From positions 245,891 to 309,890 of the forward strand of contig MNCI01023529.1 in NCBI GenBank assembly GCA_015680685.1: a DNA stretch of 64,000 nt. Direction: 5' to 3'. Below the pieces are notes generated by a model. That model was not told where the DNA came from. It saw nothing but the letters and a program-made list of their open reading frames with translations, and ran no database searches. Source of the stretch: Gnetum montanum. Its lineage: Eukaryota; Streptophyta; Gnetopsida; Gnetales; Gnetaceae. The translations under genes were made by a program, and so were the position numbers. This document shows positions 10,388-21,031 of this stretch, one piece after another. The stretch's first letter is position 1; each line of letters starts with the position of its first letter.

Positions 10388-12378
10388 ATGCCTTTCCAAC
10401 AGTCCATAAAATTGCCCTTCACCCTCACTAGCAATGATCCTAGCCAACAAGCCATGAGGGTTTATGATCCCAAAGACCCTTCCATCATTGAGTGTAGGTG
10501 ATCTTTGAGGGTTAAAGAAAAAAATCCTAACTTTACATCCATAAATGAAGATTGTTATTACTATATTTTTGCCAACATGCAGGCTGGCCCCATGATTCCA
10601 TGTGTAGAAGTAAAGGCAAAAAGGGAGTTTGAGCTCATACATCAAGATGGGAAGAAGTCCCTTCCCCATATGACCAAATACCTCTAATTGATATCCATGC
10701 CAACACCTTAGCTTAATTGATTAAAATGGAATAGAAAGATATTAAGCATAGGTCAAAAGAACAACAAGAGGAGGATGATGAATTTATGGTGGAATTTGAT
10801 CCCAAAAACATCTTGGGAGGATTGGTCCAACAAATATATCCCAAGGTCATAGTGCCTACCTCTAATTCCTTTGTTTGCTCCATGGGCATGGTGCAAAAAT
10901 CTTCCACTCCCTCCTACCCTACCATGACTGGTCCCACATCAACCATAGCCACACATCAAACTTAATCAATGCCACGACCAACAATCTATAATACATTTGT
11001 GTTTTTCTTTACATAGCCTCGATTTTTTCAACCATCCACTATGATTTTTACTACCACAAATCCATTAACTATTTGAGTGGGATCCACCATGGGCCCCTAA
11101 GAAACTTAAGGATCACACATCTCCTTTATCCCATTTATGCCTCAGGTATTGGCACAAACATCCTTTTCCTTGTTTGGCCCATAAGCTACAACCATAACAC
11201 AACCACTTCCTTATATCTTGCAAACCATAGTGAGGCCACAAACCTCACAAAAAATGTCATAGCCATATGTACAAACAGCATAACCAACAAGGCTACCACA
11301 AAGCCTGTATTGAGCCTTCTAGTTGATTTAGGACCTAACAAAGGAGTTGAAGAGGCTTAAAACCTCCACTTCAGAAACAATCAAGATTATGAATTTCTAC
11401 CAGGATGATCCCATCAATCCTATGGTCCCACCCTTGTCACTTCCTCCTGGTGTCCCTATTCCCTAGTTTGGCAAATATAATTGAGAAGGTGATCCCAATG
11501 CTCATCTTATAACCTTTAGATCTGAATGCCTACTCTTACAACCATGGCCTCACACCATCATGAGGATTTTCCCTATGTCCTTGACTGGAAAAGTACTTGA
11601 TTGGTATTGTTCCTTATCTAGAGGATCAATATCTTCTCTAGAGGACTTGGTAGCCCAATTCGTTAACCACTTCAAGTATAACTTGAAGCCTAATATAATG
11701 CTTGACCAACTCATGAATGTTAAGCAAGGATTCCTAGAATCCATATAGAAGTTCATTCAATGGTGGAATGAACTGCTAAATGAAATACTAGGACCCATCG
11801 CTAAGGCCCACCTTTTAGCCATATTCTAAGGGATAGTGAATGACTTTATCAAGTACAAGCTCCACTACCTTGATCCACAGTCCCTCAACCAAGAATTTTT
11901 TCAAACAAAGAATATAGAGGATGCTGCGAAGGCCAATCATTATTTGGCCTATGTAGCATATAAAAATCATAGAGAGATAAAGATAAGATCAAACAAAAAA
12001 ATATGATCGTAGCAACTATAACCAAAGAAGCACAGATCACAAACTAGGGACCAAGGACCAACCCACCCAAGGCCCCCACCAATGACTGCAATAATGAACC
12101 ATTAACCTCTAGGGCCACTACATTGATAACAACTAGACACAATTTTGAAAGAAATGACATGTCCAAATACACTACACTGTCATTAAAACCATTAGAATTG
12201 TTTGACCAACTTTCAAAAAGTGGACATTTCAATACAAAAATATGTCTAAATCTTCTCAAAAGAAGCATGATAGGCTCTATGAAATAGGTAAAGATCCCAC
12301 TAGAGCAATGAAATATGACCCACAACTATCTAGGTACTTCAAGTTAGACCACTTCTACCATTATGACCAATTGCTTGG
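10388..12378 (+). pseudogene. Element F: gag, N-terminal and central part
   Basis: ATG at 10388 is a plausible start (MPFQQSIKLPFTL), but the frame shifts near 10690. After a Pro/Thr-rich stretch (about 10720-11360), the frame at 11395-12010 gives a typical gag core: GDPNAHLITFRSECL, MSLTGKVLDWYCSL, SRGSISSLEDLVAQFVNHFK, LMNVKQGFLES, then ELLNEILGPIAKAHLLAIF. This matches the retrotransposon gag domain in order and spacing. Several stops and at least two frameshifts break it. The frame is cut at 12378 by insertion of element B and continues at 18657. Confidence 0.78.
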
Positions 12379-13311
12379 TGATGAGTGGCGAGGTACGCCG
12401 ACACTCAACCATACGAAACGAGCGTAGCACACGCGATCCGGTCAAACTCTGTAGACTAAATGCCTAAACGCCACAAGGAACACTTGGGGTTAATTAATCG
12501 TTGTCTTCCCAAACTTACTTGTTGTTGTCACAATGTATGGTTAAGTAAGTCCAAGGTATATGATTTTTTTGGTCTTTTCTGGTTTATCTCCTATGCTAAG
12601 GGGTGAAGGGTTGAGAGACTAAAACTAACTCTAACTACAGCACTAAGTCCTAGCGTCAGCATCCATTCCCACTTGCCGTACACACCGTAAACTATGCAAC
12701 TGTGGCTACCAAATGCTAATCGTTACTAGGATTACCACACGTAACGCACGTGCTTGAAGCAGTCATACTGAGGCACCTAACTAGCCTAAGTGTGACAAGA
12801 AGCCGATTCCTTGACTAGTAGTACACATCCATAGATGCTCTTAATCAAGTCTTACTTGTCCCATGTTCTAGGAGATAAGGGTGAGAGAATCTAATCGTGA
12901 TGAGTAGCTGATTCCTTGGTTAGACGTACACATTCGTCAATGCTTGTAACTAAGTCGTACTCATGCTGCATTACTAGGAAAGAAATAAATAACATTAAAT
13001 AAACCTATCCATGTACTACAAGGTTTATCCACAAAGCTCGTCTTTATTGTCGTACACAACTTGCGTTCAGATACAAAGCTGCTCGAATAAAGAACCATTC
13101 ACTTGGGGGACTCCTACTGCAGGCACATGGAAAATATTCTATCTCTGGGGTGATCAATCCACTAGAGCTTCGCTACTTTACACCTAGGATGAGAAATGAG
13201 GGGAGTGCCACCTCTTATTTATAGATTTGATGGTGGACTGCGATATCGCAGGGGATGATGCGATATCGCGACGGCCACAATATCGCGGCTTGTGCATATT
13301 GTGTCTCATCA
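12379..13311 (-). repeat. Element B: 3' LTR
   Basis: On the + strand it starts TGATGAGTGGCG and ends GTCTCATCA, so in element sense it runs TGATGAGAC to CACTCATCA like the A LTR. It is 933 bp and contains GATATCGC words near 13240-13290. Confidence 0.88.
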
Positions 13312-13320
13312 TACCCCCAT
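13312..13320 (-). promoter_or_regulatory. Element B: polypurine tract
   Basis: Element-sense ATGGGGGTA directly precedes the 3' LTR, matching A and C. Confidence 0.7.
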
Positions 13321-13698
13321 GACGGAATGAAAACTCATCCTCGAGTTCCTTACACTAATATCAGGAAGGTATGGAATTATTGAGGGAAATAGAACTAATG
13401 GGATGACATGTGAACGGATCATTATTACAAGACTTGAAAAAACTGGTGTTCATGACAACAAGGGTGAACAATTTATTATAATGACATCAGGCCATAGTTG
13501 GCAGCTGAGAGAAAAGGAGAGAGAGAAGAGAAGAGAAGAGAAGAAGAGAGAAGAGTCTTGCCATTGCCAACGCCAAGATTGCACCTTCGTTGTCCATCCA
13601 TAGGCGCATCATTAATCTTGCTCCTTGCATAGCTACTTCAGCACTGCTCCATTCCAAGTGTTTGCTCCAGATCCATTTCGTTGTTGTATGATTGCCAT
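13321..13698 (-). pseudogene. Element B: residual stub of ORF2
   Basis: In element sense GTGTGTGCAG is followed directly by ATGGC (ATG at 13698-13696), the same acceptor-plus-start seen before ORF2 of A and C. The body of ORF2 is missing: only about 380 bp remain before the polypurine tract, against 2.8 kb in A and C, and this stretch is partly a simple purine/pyrimidine tract (13505-13560). I infer an internal deletion that kept both ends. Confidence 0.5.
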
Positions 13699-15335
13699 CT
13701 GCACACACAACACAATCATATATTAGCAAGGGTAATTGAATCATTAAGTAATTAGTACCTTGCTTCAGTGTAGGTCCATTGGCTCGGTTGTGGTATGGCT
13801 AATATGGATCTGGGAAGATGTAGTAATGATGACTACCGAAGGTGTAGGGGTTAAGAAGAAAATCAAAAATTTCGAGGCTTAGGAGAAAAATTGAAAAATT
13901 AGGCCTCATACCCCCATGACTAATCGCGAACCTCTCGTAGCGTTAGAATGGAGAAAGAAAATGGGTAAGAAAGATAGCTAAAAAGGGACAACTATGGCAT
14001 CAATGAAGTGGATGTCAAGATGGAAATGAACAAAAATAAAAGTAATTGCAAAATGTTAAGGAAAAGAAGTTAACTAATGTTCCAAATAGGAATGTCAGTG
14101 GATCCTCCTCAAAGCAGGCTCATGCCATTAATGCCCTAACAAACCCACATTCAAAGAGTCCGTAGGCTCTGGGAATGTCTTTTGGAACAAGAGTTAAAGT
14201 CTTAACTGCAAGAATTTACCAAAAAGAAAACAAGGCATCAACCAAGATATATATACCAATGATACAACCGGCAATGAGGTGAATAGTGGAGAGAAGGATG
14301 GAGAGGAGAGAAGAGAATGGAATGGAATCTCAAGAACAAGGTGGTGTACAGCCCCTTGTGTGTTTGATGATTAATGTGACTTGGCAAGTCTCATTCCAAC
14401 TCTGGGCTTAATCCAACCACTTCCAGTGACTTCGCATCAATGCATTCGGTTAAACCATCCACTTGGATAACGAGGATGCATCTTCAAAGAGCCACCACCA
14501 TTCTGACGAAACAAAGGAGGCAATGGGAAGCTAGAAGGGCCTTAGTTAGAGGGAACACTTTGGTTCCATAACCAGTGTGCTTGTAGCCCTAAGTTATTCC
14601 TTCTAAGGGGTGTGCTTTGAATCCTCACTTTGGTTTTTTTTTCTTTTTTTTGTGTTTTGTGTTTTTATGTGTGGGGACCACACCATGCAAAGACTTCTTT
14701 ATTTTTATTATCTCAGCTTCCAAAGAATGGGTAACATTGGAACGGTAAGAAAACTCAAGAAGGGAACATCCAAGCACCCAAGAGAATGACCAACACAAAA
14801 GCATCAAGTTCCTTTGAAGTCACACCCTTTGCAATGCTTGAGTCCTTCCTTAGTTTGAGAAATACCCAGTCACCGATTCGTTAGAGTTCTTACTAGAAGG
14901 GAACTGTACATTTCCAAGCTAGGAGAAACCATAGAAATTGGTGGATGGATGGATGAAGTGATCTCATTGCCTACCATATTAAAAGAAACATACCTTAGTA
15001 TCAACATTGTCACTTAAAGGTAAAAACCAAACATTAGCAGTCAATATGAAAATAGTTCATACCATCAGTCTGAACACTTATTGGGTGACGAACTTACATG
15101 TTGGATGGCACACACACACACACACAAAATAGAAAAGTATAACGATGGTGTAAAACAAAAATAGAAAAAGTTAAAGAAATTTGTAAAACAAAAATGTGTA
15201 AAAAATCATTGTAAAAAAATGTGTAAAACAAAAATTGAAAAAGTTAAAGAAATTTGTAAAACAAAAATGTGTAAAAAAACATTGTAAAAAAATGTGTAAA
15301 ACAAAAATTGAAAAAGAATTGAGGGCCCCATGTGA
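13699..15335 (-). other. Element B: spacer downstream of gag-protease
   Basis: No supportable reading frame. It holds a (CA)n microsatellite at about 15110-15127, a direct repeat of about 73 bp (AAATTTGTAAAACAAAAATG type words) at about 15155-15310, and an A/G-rich tract in element sense near 14630-14660 corresponding to the purine tract in the A and C spacers. Segment 14100-14170 resembles the shared block of A (1801-1895). Confidence 0.5.
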
Positions 15336-17828
15336 TTAGCATAGGTGGCCATCTCCCCCATGACTGAGTTGTAAGGGAGAGATCCAAAATAATGAGCGTC
15401 TATTTGAATTTCTAAGAAGTGCCCAACTTCTCCCAATTGATGATCTTAAGTTGAGGGGTGGAAGTTGGTGATGCTCATGTTCCAATGTGTCTATGCCATA
15501 GTTGTTGACATGAGTTGTCTCCTTAGTTCGTTCCATTCATATTTTCTTGCTCCTTCGAGTGGCTGTCAACCACAGGGTATCTACTACTGGTTGCGTGGTT
15601 GCTACATACAGGCATCTATGTTTCTCACTCTCAAGGGCATACCTCTCACATGGAGACATATCCTCCATGTCATCACCCGATGAATCACTGTATGTGATGC
15701 ATGGAACTTCCTTCTTCTCGATCTTTTCGTAAATGTTTATCTTAGAAATTTGCAAGGAAAGATCACGAATTCCTAGGTACGCGTCTACGGTATTTAGCCA
15801 TGGTCTTCCCATTATAATGGGGAAGCCCCCTTCATTGTTGTTCACTTTGATTACCAAAAAGTAAGCTGGGTAGGACTAACCACACACAGTCATAATAACA
15901 TCCTCCACCAATCCTAAGGGAATGGTGATGGGCTGGTCTACTAGCTCTAGTTGGATGTTTCTCTTCTTAAGTTGTGGTAGGTTCCAGGCGTGATACATCT
16001 TTTGTGAAATTAAGTTGACTCTAGAACCTGAGTCAAGAAGAGCTTGATGTGGTGCATTTCCAATGATCTGTAAATGAATTAAGGGATTCCCAGGGTCAAA
16101 TAGTTTCCTGGGAAGGTGGCCCACCTTTATCCAGTCAGTTACGGTATGTGTTAACATAATCATTTGCATACTTAGTTGTTGGACTGAAGGGTTCCTTGAA
16201 GCATTAGTGGTTAGAGGCCTATACATGTGCCCAACCGCTTGTTGTTGCGAGAGTTTGTCTGGGCTCCTAGTTCTGAAAAAGGATCTCTTCTTTGTATAGT
16301 TGTCAGAACTAGCACTCGGTTGGATATTTACATGCTGAATATTTATAGCTGTCGTGGCGTTACGTTGTTGTAGTTGGGTAGGTAATTCCCCTTGCATCGT
16401 TGGAATAGGTTGTATGGGAACTATATGTGGAAGAGGTGCAGGTGGAGTTAGAGGATGGACTGAATGTGAGATATCTCTTGGAGGAGAAGGAGTCCTCTTG
16501 AAGTACTCCTGAACTTGGTAGTGACGTCGGGGGCTAGTGTGACCCATAGAGTCACCTAGAGAAACTGGTTGCTGCACATAATAACCGTAAGGATCAGGAT
16601 GTCGGTAAGGGTATTGATGTGTTGGCAGTGGCATCCCCCATGACTGTGGGTATTGCCACTGCTGATGTTGTCCAATAGGCTGTGGAGGCATTCCACTTGG
16701 ATAATATGTTAAGGGTTGGTTGAACTGCCTTGGATTACCTTGTGGATAAGGTAACCTTCAAGGTGTTTACCGTTGATTAAGTCTTGGATTTAATGCATAC
16801 ACCCCAGACTCCTGTAGATGTGAGATAATTGGGCAACATCCCTTAGGATGGTCATAGTAGCAAACCTCACATCCACCATCATCGTCTGAATCAGAATTCA
16901 CAGCGTCATCGGAGATAGGAATTTTTCCCTTATCTTTGTTATGTGCAGGGCTTAAGTTTCTCTGCTTGGTTTTGCCTTTGTCACTACCTTGTTCTACCTT
17001 AGACTCTTCTACGATTTTTAAGACTGTTTCTATTCTTGAGTCTAAGGAATCCCACATTTGGTCTACCTTAGCCAATACCTCGGTTGTTAACTTTTGGATA
17101 GGTAAGGTTTTCTGATTCACCAACTCTTCAAGTGGTGACTCATCCTCCTCATCACAGAATTTCACTCCCTTCTTGTGAAGGGAGGGATCGCGGTTGTATT
17201 CTTCCGCACTTTCCCTCTTACGTAGCTCACCCTCTTCTTGTGCTACTTGTTCCAACAAACTTTCAACTTCATGGGCTCTTAGTTGGGAAAGTCTCCCTTG
17301 GGCGTAAGTCCCAAGAATCCTTCTCATTTCATTTCTTAGCCCATCCACAATGTGGCGAAGTTGATCCCGCTTAGCATACCCATGGCCAGGGCAACGATGT
17401 AGCAGTGTATAGTAATGGGCCATGGCAGCATCCAAGGGTTCATAAGCACCTTGTTTCTAGCACAATGAGTGTTGGCTCTCCTGCCTTAAGTCTCGAATAC
17501 GTTGGGCATCTGTGGGGTAATAATCCCTCATGTCAAAATCTTCCACAACGTATTCAGCGAAATGATCTTGCATTCCAATCTATACCAAGGCACGGAAAAG
17601 CATGCAAGAGATTGATTGATCTGGGGGTAACACAATGTTACCTTGCAAATCTCTCCACTGCAGTTGTTCATCTTGATGGAGAATAAAAGTAAAATTCAGA
17701 ATATACTCATCGAGATGAGTATATGTCATCTTGTATTGTTTAGGACTTGGCTGATTTTGGTTATGTGTATGTCGCTGACTGTCTTCCATGTTATCCCTAG
17801 GTGAGTTAACCTTATGAGAAGAAGCCAT
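15336..17828 (-). pseudogene. Element B: gag-protease polyprotein, 831 codons, one frame
   Basis: From ATG 17828 (142 bp inside the 5' LTR) one frame runs without any frameshift to TAA 15338-15336. It has only six premature stops (17582-17580, 17459-17457, 16769-16767, 16760-16758, 15878-15876, 15539-15537). Order: gag core (YYTLLHRCPGHGYAKRDQL, HIVDGLRNEMRR), acidic linker, a lone CEVCYYDHPKGCCP cluster in place of a clear zinc knuckle, a Pro/Tyr/Gln-rich stretch (about residues 360-470), then an aspartic protease with ALLDSGSRVNLIS and GGFPIIMGRPWL. The tail SHGGDGHLC matches the end of gag in A and C. RT would normally follow but is absent. This is the best preserved coding region in the window and suggests a fairly recent insertion. 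Confidence 0.88.
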
Positions 17829-17950
17829 TTTATTGGTGTGCTATTCACCATTATATATGTTCTTATTTAACTAATTAACCCAAAGGTTCATTAAGGCTCA
17901 CAACGATGTGAAAGATCTCCTAATGTCCTAATTGGCGTACAAACACTTAG

Positions 17951-17968
17951 TCCCCGGCAACGGCACCA
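17951..17968 (-). promoter_or_regulatory. Element B: primer binding site, tRNA-Asp type
   Basis: Element-sense TGGTGCCGTTGCCGGGGA lies one base inside the 5' LTR. It matches the complement of the plant tRNA-Asp 3' end (TGGCGCCGTTGCCGGGGA) at 17 of 18 positions, the one change being C to T. Athila elements commonly use this primer. Confidence 0.85.
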
Positions 17969-17969
17969 A

Positions 17970-18656
17970 TGATGAGTGGCAAGGTACCCCTACACTCAAC
18001 CATATGAAATGAGCATAGCACGTGCGATCCGGTCGAACTCTNTCGAATGCTAATCGTTACTGGGATTACCACACGTAATGCACGTGCTCGAAGTGATTGT
18101 ACTGAGGCACCTAACTAGCCTAAGTGTGACAAGCAGCCTATTTCTTGACTAGCCGTACACATTCGTAGATGCTCGTAATCAAGTCTTACTTGTCCCACGT
18201 TCTAGGAGATAAGGGTGAGAGAATCTAATCACGATGAGTAGCCAATTCCTTGGCTAGCTGTACACATTCGTCAATGCTCGTAACCAAGTCGTACTCATGC
18301 CGCGTTACTAGGAAAGCAATAAATAACATTAAATAAACCTATCCATGTACTGTAAGGTTTATCCACAAAGCTCATATTTATTGTCAGACACAACTTGCGT
18401 TCAGGTACAAAGCTACTCGAATAAAGAACTGTTCACTTGGGGGACTCCTATTGCGGGCACATGGAAAATATTCTATCTCTGGGGTGATCAATCTACTAGA
18501 GCTTTGCTACTTTATGCCTAGGATGAGAAATGAGGGGAGTGTCGCCTCTTATTTATAGATTTGGCAGCGGACCGCGATATCATGTATGCGATACCACAGG
18601 GGACAACGCGATATCGCGTACGCGATATCACAGCTTGTGCATATCGCGTCTCATCA
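17970..18656 (-). repeat. Element B: 5' LTR (shortened at an assembly N)
   Basis: Same ends as the 3' LTR. Its 687 bp lack about 260 bp present in the left copy; the missing part falls exactly at an N (18042). It carries the 20-bp palindrome GATATCGCGTACGCGATATC at 18610-18629, and TATAAATA on the - strand at 18557-18550, which is the promoter core in element sense. Confidence 0.86.
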
Positions 18657-20230
18657 CTTAGTCATGACATAAAATTTTTCCGCACACTAAAGGATGACCC
18701 ACAGAGGATGATACATAGGGGGAAGTTGGTTTTAGATGCTCCCAACCTAATTCAACCATAAAATCAATTGATGCAGGTTTACAAGGACTTGTTGAATGCT
18801 AATGATAGCCCTTATTTCATTTCAGCATTCAACATTGATGATGATTGGAAATTCCCAAAAGAACCATTTGTGATCTGAGTACCTCCTCATGATGAAAGGG
18901 CTTCTTTAGCTTCCACCAGCTTAAGATCCCCCTTCACCTTAAGAGTACCATCACGAGTACCTTCAAGGGATCTTTTTGTCATTGGGGTGCCCCAACCAGC
19001 CGTAGCCTAACAAACTACACAATGACCTCCTTTGGTGGCCAATGCTACTACCTCTTCCTCACAACTGACATATGATAATCAAAAGACCTCAAACAAGAAA
19101 AGGAAGAAGTATAAGCAAAAGTCTAATAGTAAGGGTGACAAGCAAATGGAGGCATGAGCACACTAAATCCCACTCCCCTTTGGGCTATACCCATGCCCTC
19201 CTCTGCTCAATCCATTTCCACGAACAAGACATAGGAGGACCCTAAAGTACATAACCAGAAGAATGAGGAAAAGCCCCAAAAATCACAACCTAAAGTTAAA
19301 GTTTGCATTTTGGGGTACATGGAGGAAGTAAAACACAACTAGGGCAACAAGCCCACGATGAAGGACAAAAAATTCCTTAATGCGATGGATCAAGTTAGGT
19401 AATCCCTTAAGTAAAAGAACACAACTCTAAGCTTGTATGATCTAATCATGACTTTTTCCATGCATTATGAGATGCTAATCAAAATGTTGACTTCTATCCC
19501 CATTAGTAAGGACATTCCCACTAACGAAGAACCCATCCATGTAGTGATGGTTCCTCCCTCATCAAGGGAGGAGAAGTCAACACCCGTAGTATTTTACTAT
19601 AGAAAAATCAAGATTAATCCCCAACATGGTGAAGTAACTAGGGAACCTTTATTCATAACCATATGTGTAGGGTAGTTTAAAGTGAATTGGGTGCATGTCG
19701 ATGATGGAGCTACAACCAATGTCATCCCATGCACCATTATTGAACACTTGGGCCTAACTGAGCAAATACAACCTACATTAATAGCTATCCTCAAGTATTT
19801 TAGTGGATAAAGGGTTTCTATCAAGGAGTATATGTCCTTAGACTTTTTAGCAAGAGAGTAATTCCCCACAATTGCAAATTTCTTGGTGGTGGAGAAAACA
19901 CCAGGGTTCAACCTTAACTTGGGAAGACCTTGGTTGGCTCAATTATGAGCCATGTTCTCATCCATCCATCAAGAAATTCATCTTCCTTATGAGGGAGGTG
20001 AAATCATTATTCATGATGATAGCATGATTCCACTGGCTATCAACAATGTGAACATAGAGAAGGGTTCTAAGGGGGAACTTCAAGAGGAAAATCCTAGTCA
20101 TGAAGTCCATCAAAGCAAAAGAGAGAAACATCCCAATGATGACAATGATAAGCAATGGGATACATTATGGAATGAACTCCATTTTAACATTTTCAGTGAA
20201 GGGGATAATGAATATAAGCTTGTGTAGAGT
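18657..20230 (+). pseudogene. Element F: gag C-terminus and aspartic protease
   Basis: F resumes after nested B. The frame gives RMIHRGKLVLDAPNLIQP, a basic Lys-rich stretch, and then a protease: WVHVDDGATTNVIP with the active-site loop at about 19697-19729, IIEHLGL, and NLGRPWLAQL at about 19915-19945, followed by SIHQEIHLPYEGGEIIIHDD. The LGRPWL and HQ..H.PYEGG words are typical of Tat/Ogre proteases. The acidic tail ends with a TAG at 20225-20227. Multiple stops and frame changes before 19430 make gag unreadable there. RT does not follow; it appears about 10.5 kb later. Confidence 0.8.
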
Positions 20231-21031
20231 AGATCTTACTCATTTTCTAATCTTGCAAAGATTACAAAGAATCTACACAAGTGAAGTTCACCTTAACCTT
20301 TTAATCCCATTCTCCTATAACCAAATGCACTGATAGCCATGTGGTCTAACCTTTCTTTATTAATCTATTATAACCTTTTATGCACTTCATTTTACTCTTT
20401 ATGCATATAGCCTAAGTTTCTACTTTCATTTGCATTTTTTCTTATTACAGCCTTTCTTTTCTTTGCTTTTACTCATGTTATAAACATAAAAAAAAGCCTT
20501 AAAACATAAAATTATCGAAAAATATAAGTTTCTCTTTAACAATGGCCTTAAATTGGCATCAAGGCTTTCTATGGCCTTAAATTGGCAGAATTATAGTCCA
20601 CTAAGACTCTAAATTGGTGTCAAAGTCTGCTAAGACTTTAAACTGGCAACATGGCCTACCATGGCCTTAAATTGACAAAATAATACAACTTGTGCTTGCC
20701 ATGGCCTAAAAATAGCAAAAATCTTTCTTATTATTATACGTATTTTTGTTTAACCTATTATTTCATTGATTAGCCATTTAATGTTATAACCAAAACCTCA
20801 ACATAGCCATTCACAACATTTACAACACTTGCTATAACAATATAGATAGCAAAAAATAAAACCAAAGTCTTGAATTTAAATTTAAAGTGTCCATAACACA
20901 CATAGTCGTAGCCACACTTTGTGGCAAAAATGTCAAAAAATAATAACAACCATCTATGACATAGTCTTGGCTAACAATAGCCATCAACATGAAAATAAAA
21001 GCAAATAGCCAACAAGCTAGGGTAATGGAGG
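20231..21031 (+). other. Element F: AT-rich spacer after protease, with GGCCTTAAATTGGCA repeats
   Basis: No reading frame. Degenerate repeats of words like TGGCCTTAAATTGGCA and CCACTAAGACTCTAAA fill 20541-20720. The same words recur at 30231-30340, at the other end of the spacer before RT, and weakly at 33424-33480 after integrase. Confidence 0.55.

Larger units (their letters stand above)
12379..18656 (-). mobile_element. Element B: complete non-autonomous Athila-like element (gag-protease, no RT)
   Basis: The two LTRs (12379-13311 and 17970-18656) bound 4658 bp of internal DNA read on the - strand: primer site, gag-protease frame, spacer, a stub of ORF2 and polypurine tract. Flanks are CTTGG (12374-12378) and CTTAG (18657-18661), a 5-bp target duplication with one mismatch. 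RT, RNase H and integrase are absent. The make-up resembles the non-autonomous class described as TR-GAG. It interrupts gag of element F, so it is younger than F. Confidence 0.88.

Noticed and set aside
15110-15127. (CA)n microsatellite as a feature of interest
   Set aside because: Short simple repeat, common in such DNA.
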